Shown here one piece after another: positions 50,373 to 64,000 of a stretch of 64,000 bases of DNA. The notes beneath the pieces were generated by a model, which worked only from the letters and a program-made list of their open reading frames with translations, searched no databases and was not told where the DNA came from. Numbering within the stretch: the first letter of the stretch is position 1; the number at the start of each line of letters is the position of its first letter. Both the position numbers and the translations under genes were made by a program. Origin of the DNA: Semisulcospira habei (taxonomy: Eukaryota; Mollusca; Gastropoda; Semisulcospiridae); assembly GCA_036245525.1 (NCBI GenBank), contig BTPG01000003.1, positions 142,584,505 through 142,648,504 on the forward strand, written 5' to 3'.

Positions 50373-53300
50373 TCATTGTATGCGGTCGAAAAAAAAAAAA
50401 AAAAACAAAGAAAGAAACTTATTCTCGGTACGTGGAACGTACGAACCCTGTTGGACAGAGATCAGACGCAGAGACCGCACAGAAGAACAGCCCTCATAGC
50501 CAGGGAGCTGGCGAGATATAAGCTCGACATTGCGGCTCTTAGTAAAACCAGATTTGCTGACGAAGGCTCGATCTGTGAACCTGAGGGTGGGTACACCTTC
50601 TTCTGGAGGGACAAAGCTGAGAACGAGAACAGGATACACGGAGTTGGCTTCGCCATCCGCACCACGCTCCTCCGACAGCTGCCTTCTCTTCCCACCGGCA
50701 TCAGCGAACGAGTGATGAAGCTCCGTTTCCCCATCTCCCACACCCGACATGTCACTATCATCAACGCCAATGCTCCGACACTCACCAAAGCCGATGACGA
50801 CAAGGAGGCATTCTATGAGAGCCTCGACTCCCTCCTGAAGTCCACTCCTGCAAGTGACAAACACATCATGCTTGGTGACTTCAATGCTCGAGTTGGGGGC
50901 GAATGTGACTGCTTGGAAGGAGCGATGTGCCCACACGGGCTGGGCAAGATGAACAGCAATGGCCTGCTGCTGCTGACATTGTGCGCTGAGAATGGATTCG
51001 CCATCACCAACACCCTCATCAGGTTGGCTAGTAAGTACAAGACAACATGGATGCATCCCAGGTCCAAGCAGTGGCATCTCATAGACTATGTCATTGTCCG
51101 CCAGCTGGATACTCGTGATGTCAGAATCACCAGAGCCATGAGAGGAGCGGAGTGCTGAACCGACCATCGGCTTGTGTGGTCTGTCCTCAACCTGCACATT
51201 GCACCAGCACACAGGAAGTGGCCGAAGCTCACCCGATCTTCATTCAACCTGGCCAAGCTGAAGCGCCCGGACGTCAAGGAAAACTTCCAGTGCCACCTTG
51301 ATGACCTGCTAACTGCCCATGGACCGTTGACTGGCAACCCAACTGAAATGTGGAACCAGTTCAAGGGAATGGTGACGGAGTCTGCCAAACACGTGCGTGG
51401 ACCCAAGCAGAGGGTAAACCAGGATTGGTTCGATGAGAACAATGGAGATCAACAAGCTACTGGTGCAAAAGCGCAGTGCCTTCATCGAGTGGCAGAACGA
51501 CATCAACTCCTTGTCCAAGAAAGACCGCTTCAAACACCTTCAGAGAAAAGCCCAGAGAGAGCTCCGCAAAATGCAGAACACCTTGTGGTACAGCAAGGCA
51601 AAAGAACTTGAACACTTTGCTGAATCCAACAACTCCAAGGAGTGTTTCAGCGCTATGAAAGCTGACTACGGCCCTGCCAGAACCAGCACAACCCCTCTCT
51701 TTTCTTCCGACGGCTTCACCCTGCTGAAGGACAAAGGCAGCATCACTGAGCGCTGGAGAGAACACTTCTCAAATCTGCTGAACCTGCCTTCCACTGTCGA
51801 CCCCGAGGTCCTGGACATGATTCCCCAGAAGCCAACACTGGATGACCTTGACCTCCCTCCTACCTGGACGAGGTCAAGAAAGCGATCAACCAGACTAGCT
51901 CCGGCAAAGCTGCAGGCATGATCGGCATCCCCGCAGAGCTCTTCAAAGCAGCTGGACCTGAGACCCTTGACCCCTTTCTCAACATTCTGACATGCATCTG
52001 GGCAGAGGAGAACATGCCAAAGGAATTTAGAGATGCTACAATCGTCTCCCTGTTCAAGAACAGGGGCAGCAAAGCAGACTGTGCCAATTACCGAGGGATC
52101 TCACTCTTGTCCATTGCTGGCAAAATCCTTGCGAGAGTCATCGTCAACCGCCTGATCAGCTTTTTATCTGAGGAAGCACTCTCAGAGGCTCAGTGTGGCT
52201 TCAGACCCGGCCGCAGCACAGTTGACATGGTCTTCTCTGTGAGACAGGTCCAGGAGAAATGCACTGAGCAGCACATGGACCTCTACGCTGATAGATGTGA
52301 CCAAAGCATTCGACACCTTGAACAGAGAAGCGCTTTGGGTCATCCTCGCAAAACTCGGCTGCCCCAGGAAGTTCACCAACATCATCCGCCTCTTCCATGA
52401 TGGAATGGTAGGAGTTGTCCAGTCAAACGGTGACACATACGCACCCTTCGACATTTCCAACGGTGTGAAACAAGGTTGTGTTCTTGCCCCCCTGATGTTC
52501 ATCCTGTTCTTGACGTGTGTCCTGTCCCATGCAGTACGCGACCTTGAGAAGGGAGTGTACCTGAAGTACAGACTAGACGGCTCTCTCTTCGACCTCCGTC
52601 GACTGAACGCCAGGACCAAGACCATCGAGAGACTGATTCTTGAGGCGCTGTTTGCCGATGACTGTGCGCTGATGGCGCACACGGAGTCTGACCTCCAGAC
52701 CATCGTCAACAGGTTCTCGGAAGCCTCTCGACTGTTTGGCCTCACCATCAGTCTCAACAAGGCCGAGGTCCTGCACCAACCAGTCCCAGCCACAAGAGCC
52801 TCCCGCCCAATGTGTATATCGAAGGCACCGAGCTGAAGACTGTTGACCAGTTCAGATACCTGGGGAGCATCATCTCTTCTGATGGTACTATCGACAAGGA
52901 AATCGCAGCTCGCATCAGCAAAGCCCTGGGTCGTCTGCGCACTCGTGTGTTGAATAACACAACGTCAAGCGTCAGCAACGTCAAGCTCTCCACCAAGATC
53001 AAAGTCTACAAGGCAGTAGTCCTCCCCAGCCTCCTCTACGGCTGTGAGTCATGGACGCTGTACAGAAAGCACCTCAAGCAGCTTGAACGTTTCCACGTGA
53101 GATCCCTGCGCTCACTCATGGACATCAAATGGCAAGACAAGGTGACAGACCTGGAAGTCCTGGACAATGCTGGCTTAGTGAGTGTTGAAGCCTTGATCTT
53201 AGATACACAACTTCGCTGGACAGGCCATGTCATACGCATGGATGATTCTCGCATGCCACGCTAACTCATGTATGGTGCACTCTCAAAAGGCCACAGGAAG

Positions 53301-53591
53301 CAAGGACGGCCAAAGAAACGCTTAAAAGACTGCATAAAAGACAGCCTCAAGTACTGCGTCTTTCCGGTAAAGGGACTTAAAGCACAAGCACAAGACAGAT
53401 CTGGCTGGCGTGCCGCCACCAGGAAAGCCTGCACGCTCTTTGAACACAATCGGCGCGAACGGATCACCAGTGCCAGAGCTCGCAGAAAGACAGCGTCGAC
53501 TCTCCCCACAGCTACGTTCCAGTGCCCCTATTGCCCATGCAGGTGTGGCTCCAGGATTGGCTTGGCCAACCACACCCGCACCCACAAATAG
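50373..53591 (+). pseudogene. LINE endonuclease/reverse transcriptase ORF, decayed
   Basis: AP endonuclease domain 50376-51158: LILGTWNVRTLLD, IAALSKTRFADEGS, HIMLGDFNARVGG, HLIDYVIVRQLDTRDV, then AEC followed by an in-frame stop where the family has TDHRL next. Linker 51174-51920. Reverse transcriptase 51918-52836: FRDATIVSLFKNRGSKADCA, NYRGISLLSIAGKILARVI, QCGFRPGRSTVDMVF, TKAFDTLNREALW, GVKQGCVLAPLMF, and the catalytic LFADDCALMAH. Thumb and C-terminus 52812-53591: VLPSLLYGCESWTLYRKH, LRWTGHVIRMDDSRMPR followed by a stop, KQGRPKKRLKDCIKDSL, and a final zinc finger CPYCPCRCGSRIGLANHTRT. There are at least two nonsense codons and frameshifts near 51430, 51890, 52290 and 52800, so it is inactive. 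Confidence 0.92.
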
Positions 53592-53769
53592 AAGTCATGC
53601 ACAATGACGACATCATCGGTTTTCGATGGTCTACCCATTATTATTATTATTAGGATACGTTGTTTTGAACTTTCTGTTCTTTTTAGATTCATTGCGATGT
53701 GCATTCCAATCACTTTCGACTGGCACTTTCTGCCTGCACTAAAGTAACAAGAAAGGCAAAGCCCTTATG

Positions 53770-54759
53770 GCTCACGTGTATGTCCGATCTACATATGTGA
53801 CTTTTGTGACAAAAAGTAAAGGGATGGCTTCTGTACCAGCAAATCCACGTTTTCTCAAAGTTTAATCAGTTTTCACACATCTGTTAAACACCCGCGACCC
53901 TTGATCTTTGCGATGAGTGGACTAAGTTAGAATACATAGGAAGGTCGTATCGTCATCAGCTACCTTTGTGCCAAATCTTATTGAAAAGTTTGCAAAACTG
54001 TTGACAATAACTACAATTCTATCAAAAATTGGCATTATACACACATTTCCCGACCTCTTGTGACCCTTTTCCTTTCCGAGGGCTCATCCAAATTAGTATG
54101 CATAGATAGGTCTTAACATCAGGTATCTTTGTAGCAAGTTTGGGTTTGCAGTTGTGAATAATATTTTCTGAAAAATAAACTTCTTTTGTCAAAATATGGC
54201 TATTTGAACCTATTTCCTGAGCTCTTGTGACCCTCGACCTTTTCGAGGGCTCATCCAAATTAGTATGCATAGATAGGTTTTACCATCAGGTATCTCAGTA
54301 GCAAGTTTCGGTTTAAAGTTGTAAATAACATTTGAGTAAAAAAAAAAAAAAAAAAAACATCTTTTGTCAAAATATGGCTAATTTTGACCTATTTCCTAAG
54401 CTCTTGTGACCCTTGACCTTTCCGAGGGATCAACCAAAATAGTATGCAGAGAAAGGCCTTCCCATCAGGTATCTTTGTACCAAGTTTGGGTTTGAAGTTG
54501 TGAATAGTATTTGAGAAAAGATACATTATGTCAAAATATAGCTATTTTTGACATATTTCCTGATCCCCTGTGACCTTGACCCCCTTGAGAGGTAACTCGA
54601 ATTGGTATTTTTAAAAAGGTCTTGCTACAAAGTATCCTTAGGCCAAGTTTGAAGACTATGGCTTGAATAGTCTCCGAGAAAATGCCAACTTTAAAGTTTT
54701 CATTGTATCAGCGCTTAGAGCTAATTTTAGAATAAGCGCTTAACAAATCTCCTTTGTTA

Positions 54760-54815
<56 letters not shown>

Positions 54816-54840
54816 GTTACCACAGACAATGGCGGACGGA
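53770..54840. repeat. Dispersed repeat with internally expanded tandem units
   Basis: The outer parts match the 13690-13912 copy. Between them are three to four units of about 165 bp, each with gagctcttgtgaccctcgac-like, ccaaattagtatgcatagat and catcaggtatctttgtagca blocks (about 54030-54600). The 3' end resembles a SINE/LINE tail (gcgcttagagc..aagcgctt, (TTA)n 54770-54812, then gacggacggacg). Confidence 0.8.
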
Positions 54841-55990
54841 CGACGGACGGACGCCCACTGGCCCAGAACATAGACTCACTTTTGCTTCGCTCGTAATCAA
54901 CAACAACAACAACAACAACAACAACAAAAACACGTTTTACCGGTGCTTGTAAAAACGTGCTGCATGAGCGTTTCTATGGGCCGCTTCACGACACTAATTT
55001 AACAATAAACCAGTAATCACGCCACACTAATAACGCTGAATATAGGAGTGGAACCACACGCCGCAAATCCTAGGTACTCTCTAAATAACACTGATGGAGA
55101 CATTTGTGCGTTCCCCTTGTATACCTTCAATTAACTATGGCGTACTTTTGGCAATATACGTGAACTATCTGACATCTGACATATGAGGAACCTTGAAACT
55201 AATGATAATTTGCTGTTCACTTCGTGTATTTAGTCCATTTCAAGCTTTTTATGCTCGTGAAAAAGTGCGTAATCAGGTACGTCACACATTGCATTCTAAA
55301 AGTCTTTCAAGACTGAGTTATTGATATGATGTATGATAATGAAGTTTAACGTGGGCACGTGCACGTATTTTGACGTAAGTGATATGACTGATCTCATTCG
55401 TAACTTTTTTTTTCCAAATTCATTTAATAAGGTCGAAGTACTCACATGCACTGTGATTTCAAATCCATGAAAATGCTTTAGGAATGACTTCTTTACGTTC
55501 CTCAGGGTCCCAGCCCTTCACTAGACGCAATGTCTACCCTGCCCAAGCTATCCTAACATTCGTTATTATCGTTTGATGTACGTCAGTATGTTATTGTGTT
55601 TTGACAAGATAGCCTCTCTTGCCTGCTTCCTTAAAACCAATTGTATGTTTGAATAGTTACAAACAGCCACGGATTTGGAAAGGCCAGTTATTTTTGCACC
55701 GAACATTCAAACCGGCTGAGACTGACCTGCGGATCTTGATTATTTACCGTCACTCAAAATGTAGCCTCATGCCATAACATGTGTTCTTCAAAATATTGTT
55801 ACGGTCATTTGTACTGAGATTAATAAGACCCATGCAGTTTATCAAATGACATTTTCTTTAGTATTGTCATCGTTCTGGTAATGATTTCTGCACCCATTAT
55901 TGAACAGCCAAGCTCTCTTTATCACACAACGTGGCAACACTTTGACTGGGCATGCATGTTTTTGAATGGAAAACTTTCAGAATCCTATCT
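54841..55990. other. Non-coding stretch, nothing recognised
   Basis: Contains a (CAA)n run at about 54897-54930 and otherwise no open frame, repeat or RNA gene that I can support. Confidence 0.5.
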
Positions 55991-56010
55991 GGTCGCTGTT
56001 AGCGAAAACG

Positions 56011-56110
56011 GGGAACTGGGTGGCTAGTGTGTCTCGTCCTATAGATCGGGGGTTTGAATCCAGCTAGGGTCCAAATTTGTTCAGACCATATTCGGTGTCT
56101 TCTCTTTGAA
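56011..56110 (+). mobile_element. Remnant tRNA-derived SINE head
   Basis: A-box-like tgggtggctagtgtg and B-box-like ggtttgaatcc (56051-56061), spaced as in a tRNA gene, followed by non-tRNA sequence. It differs from the 14.2-kb SINE. Confidence 0.45.
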
Positions 56111-56308
56111 ATCACCTTCGTGGTTGACAAAAGACGTTAAGACCTGAACATTTAAATTTTGTGTTAGCGAAAAGTGTTCTGGTTTGCTGCTGTCTAACAG
56201 CCATACCTAGACTCATGAAGTCGGACTGCGTTATTCGCGTGTGCGTTATAGAGGTGCTGTGTTTATATAGGTGTCAAGAGACAAGAAAAAAATCTCTTAA
56301 GCAAAGTG

Positions 56309-56385
56309 TCCTCGGGCTGTAAACCAAAGGGCCTGCGTAAGGCCGTGCGTGGGCTAGGGCTGACGTCGGCCAGAGGACGCGATGC
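56309..56385. repeat. GC-rich fold-back repeat, copy 5 (diverged)
   Basis: gtcctcgggctgtaaaccaa .. gggctgacgtcggccagagg. It ends about 80 bp from the candidate exon at 56464. Confidence 0.45.
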
Positions 56386-56463
56386 TCATCTGGTATTTAC
56401 TTGGGACACAGAGGCTTATGTACGTAGTATCGAATACGCCATATACTGATGCAGACATCGTAC

Positions 56464-56598
56464 CTTTAGTTGTTTGAGACGGTTTCCCTGTTGCGTCAGA
56501 TGGTGTTATTCCTCCTCCTGCTGAATTTGCTGCTGATGATGATGATGGTGCTGATGTTGGTAATGTTGTTGTTGCTGATGGTGCTGGCGTGGTGGAAT
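56464..56598 (-). CDS. Candidate phase-1 exon, Ser/Thr/Pro-rich (mucin-like)
   Basis: Minus strand, acceptor gccgacag| and donor G|gtacg. It is 135 bp, exactly 45 codons, phase 1 at both ends. It encodes a run of S, T, A and P (STTPAPSATTTLPTSAPSSS and on to GITPSDATGKPSQTTK). An alternative acceptor 23 bp upstream would break the symmetry. It resembles the exon at 41404 in composition, phase, donor and closeness to a GC-rich fold-back repeat. It may be an exon of a secreted mucin-like gene, or part of a TCA/GCA trinucleotide tract open by chance. Confidence 0.35.
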
Positions 56599-56717
56599 CT
56601 GTCGGCAAGACGGTGGTGGCACTGGAACACACAACCCGGTCTCCTGACCACAAAGAAACAATAATAGAGCATTAGAGGCAAAAAATAATCAACGTTTGGG
56701 TTGTTTACAAGGTGGTT

Positions 56718-56917
56718 CCGTTGTTGTTGTTGTTGCTGTTGTTGTTGTTGTTGCTGCTGCTGCTACTGCTGATGAAGAAAGAGTCTGTATCAGGATATCG
56801 CCAACTTTTCTATGAATTATACACGAAACTTAGATAAAATACAATAAGTTGAATTATTTGAGTTGCTTTTTAATAAGGCCTGGGCTTAGTTTAAAAATTG
56901 CTATAAAAGGGTGCTCC

Positions 56918-56960
<43 letters not shown>
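56718..56960. repeat. (TTG)n and (ATT)n simple repeats
   Basis: TTG/CTG array at 56718-56772 and ATT array at 56919-56966. From 56967 to 57671 there is no supported gene; an 84-codon open frame on the minus strand at 57293-57547 has no recognised domain. Confidence 0.9.
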
Positions 56961-56964
<4 letters not shown>

Positions 56965-57671
56965 TTAAATACAAAAAGTGAACACAGCAAGTATGTTTTA
57001 GACTTCTTTCGTAATGCGCTTAGAGGGTGTGTTTAACAGGAATAGACGCCATATAATTACATAGTGTGTAGACAATAGGGTTCGAGTCGATTGTGATGTA
57101 GGAATGCGGGGTCCACCGAGCATTCCAGCTTCCACCAGATAATATACAAGGTGAACATTTTTCTGTTATCCACGAGAGCCCTATTGTCTAATCTGTTTAT
57201 ACCCCGTGCCTCCTTCTACTTACTATTTTTGTGGACTAAAATGTGACCGAAACAACCTTCAAAGTGGATACGGCATGTCTACGTATAACGCTTCAAAAAT
57301 TACAAATGTGCTTCAGATGCCAGCAAACCCGCTGATCATCTCTTATACCAATCCGATAATTCAGAAGAAAACCATCCTCTAACCTGTTTCTGATTTCCTT
57401 CAAATCACTATAGACACTTGTACAAAACTCTTGTGCTTTTGCCCCATGCCGCCGCTGTTTTCTATTACTGCTGACTTTAAGAAGCCTATGCGTGACGTCA
57501 AACTCAAATTTTAAAGTTGAGACGACAAACTTATCTGCTCCATACATTTGTCATTCACTTCAGCATGTGCTCATGTTCGGTTGTCGGTGCATTTTTAGTT
57601 GCTATGTAAATCAAAGGTTGCTAGGTAGGTCGAACATTAGTTCTCCACCCCAGAAAATACCATGGTATAAA

Positions 57672-57835
57672 TATCGATTCTTAGATCGGTGTTTAGGTGA
57701 TACTGAGAATCTCACTCGAGTGGTTTTAAAATCTTATCCTACGAGCGAAAGCGAGTAGGATAAGTTTTAAAACCACGAGAGTGAGATTCTCAGTTTCATC
57801 TTAACACTATGTAAGAATCTATTTCTTACTCATCC
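57672..57835. repeat. Large fold-back element
   Basis: actgagaatctcactcgagt + ggttttaaaatcttatccta pairs with taggataagttttaaaacca + cgagagtgagattctcagt around gagcgaaagc. Outer arms gattcttagatcggtgttta and taacactatgtaagaatc extend it to about 164 bp. Non-coding. Confidence 0.85.
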
Positions 57836-58154
57836 TTTTCTTTGCAGTAATCCGATGTTAGTTGGTTTTCGACACACGCCTAGCCACAACGAAGCTGCCA
57901 TCATTTCTTGGCAAAAATCCCGACGTCATTTATTTTGCATGCGGCGTCATTATTGTGTATGTTAGACAGATGTTCGTACATGAAGATATAATAGCGAATA
58001 GATGACGCCAGAGTCACGGCCGTCTCCATAAAATGCCGTCGTTGCACATGAGCTTAACGTAGGCTAAGTTTTAATATCGCGTGTACGCGAACCTTTGTGA
58101 TGACCAGACTTTCTACAAGACAATATTGTGCGCACGTGGCCGTTCACGCACCGT

Positions 58155-58220
58155 GGCTGTATCACACACGTGTGATACAGCCAATCTGTATCACACGTGC
58201 ACACGTGTGTGATACAGCTT
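58155..58220. repeat. Nested palindromes of tgtatcacac
   Basis: ggctgtatcacacacgtgtg + atacagcc is a near-perfect palindrome. A second, ctgtatcacacgtgcacacg + tgtgtgatacagc, follows. Confidence 0.8.
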
Positions 58221-58504
58221 TTCTCCTCAAAGGCTCAAAGAAGGAGGTGTGTGAGAAAAATGTATTATCATATCATGCTTTTCGTATATCGAGAGGCGGC
58301 TTCTACACAAACGTGATCACAATCGTAAAAGGTTCTCTAAAAGAACTGTTTTCATCCAATGCAAAACTTCACTTACAATTGGACTCTTGCAGACAACACT
58401 TAACAAGTCAAGTTCTTTTTTTTTTTAAATCCATTTCTTGTTCTTCTTATGAAATATAACAATGTTTTTACGTTTCTAAGCCTCTTCTGTGTATGGAAGA
58501 GACT

Positions 58505-59338
<834 letters not shown>

Positions 59339-59339
59339 A

Positions 59340-63795
<4,456 letters not shown>

Positions 63796-64000
63796 ACACG
63801 AGTCTCTAGATTGACAGCTTGTGTTAGACAGTCATATGACACACCCTTCTTATTTGACAGCGTGTATTTCAGACAGTTTTTGTTTTTGTTTTTTAGTAGT
63901 TTTCTCGCAGCCTTGCCAAAGTTCCATTGTGCGTGTTTCGTGGATCTTTTTGTGACATTAATCCTCGAGTCGAGTTGAATTGAGCTTTTTTTTTTTATAT
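63796..64000. other. Sequence after LINE ORF1
   Basis: No recognised feature. T-rich, ending in a T-run at the window edge. It may be the ORF1-ORF2 spacer or a 3' UTR. Confidence 0.4.

Larger units (their letters stand above)
47620..53655 (+). mobile_element. Near full-length non-LTR retrotransposon split by an RTE insertion
   Basis: A 5' leader (about 47620-48260) continues at 50297 after the inserted RTE, then the ORF with endonuclease, reverse transcriptase and a C-terminal zinc finger, and a short 3' end with (ATT)n at about 53635-53652. The left edge is uncertain. agggaactagaa occurs on both sides of the inserted RTE, so the leader was continuous before. The clade is not resolved (I/Nimb- or R1-like by motif style). 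Confidence 0.75.

Noticed and set aside
57293..57547. An 84-codon minus-strand ORF as an exon
   Set aside because: No convincing splice sites or family. Kept only as a remark.

Overview
The window looks like nuclear DNA of an invertebrate animal, most plausibly a mollusc such as a marine gastropod. This is an inference. It is repeat-dense, rich in GT/CA and CT microsatellites, SINEs, non-LTR retrotransposons and short palindromic elements. It shows almost no intact host gene: only four possible exons of secreted or mucin-like proteins are visible, all on the minus strand.

The centrepiece is a complete Maverick/Polinton at 15837-33098 (17,262 bp), a virus-like DNA transposon. It is flanked by a 6-bp target duplication (gcactc) and bounded by inverted repeats of 341 and 338 bp that I align with two substitutions plus an A-run length change. 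It carries a retroviral-type integrase, a protein-primed family B DNA polymerase, an FtsK/HerA-type packaging ATPase, a major capsid protein, a penton-like minor capsid protein and several conserved but uncharacterised membrane or coiled-coil proteins. A 30-residue ORF at its right end carries overlapping PSAP and PPEY late-domain motifs. Gene starts share an A-rich context of the type AATAAAAATG, and several stop codons overlap AATAAA. The major capsid gene and a membrane-protein gene each have one frameshift, and no maturation protease is recognisable, so this copy is young but probably not autonomous. The repeat into which it inserted has a second, unoccupied copy at about 39.6-39.79 kb.

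Left of the Polinton (1-15.8 kb) lie microsatellites, palindromic MITEs, a proline-rich ORF (3672-4898), a 0.7-kb terminal-inverted-repeat element (8279-9003), tandem repeats (9.08-10.22 kb), a 5'-truncated LINE (10.27-11.1 kb), a decayed zinc-finger/tyrosine-recombinase-like gene (11.1-13.6 kb) interrupted by a MITE, and a tRNA-derived SINE (14.22-14.64 kb). Right of it lie two candidate signal-peptide exons with TATA boxes (33.5 and 44.5 kb), an RTE fragment with target duplications (34.55-35.26 kb), more MITEs, and a long LINE (about 47.6-53.6 kb) whose 5' leader is split by an RTE copy in the opposite orientation. Beyond these are a microsatellite-carrying dispersed repeat (46.5 and 58.5 kb), and a LINE ORF1 (60455-63795) with about 20 tandem repeats in its protein, a coiled coil and an SGNH esterase.

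The most widespread small repeats are fold-back elements bounded by TTAA, commonly with CCC/GGG or CTC/GAG termini, as expected of piggyBac-type MITEs. One sits in the recombinase gene so that removing it with one TTAA reconnects the reading frame.
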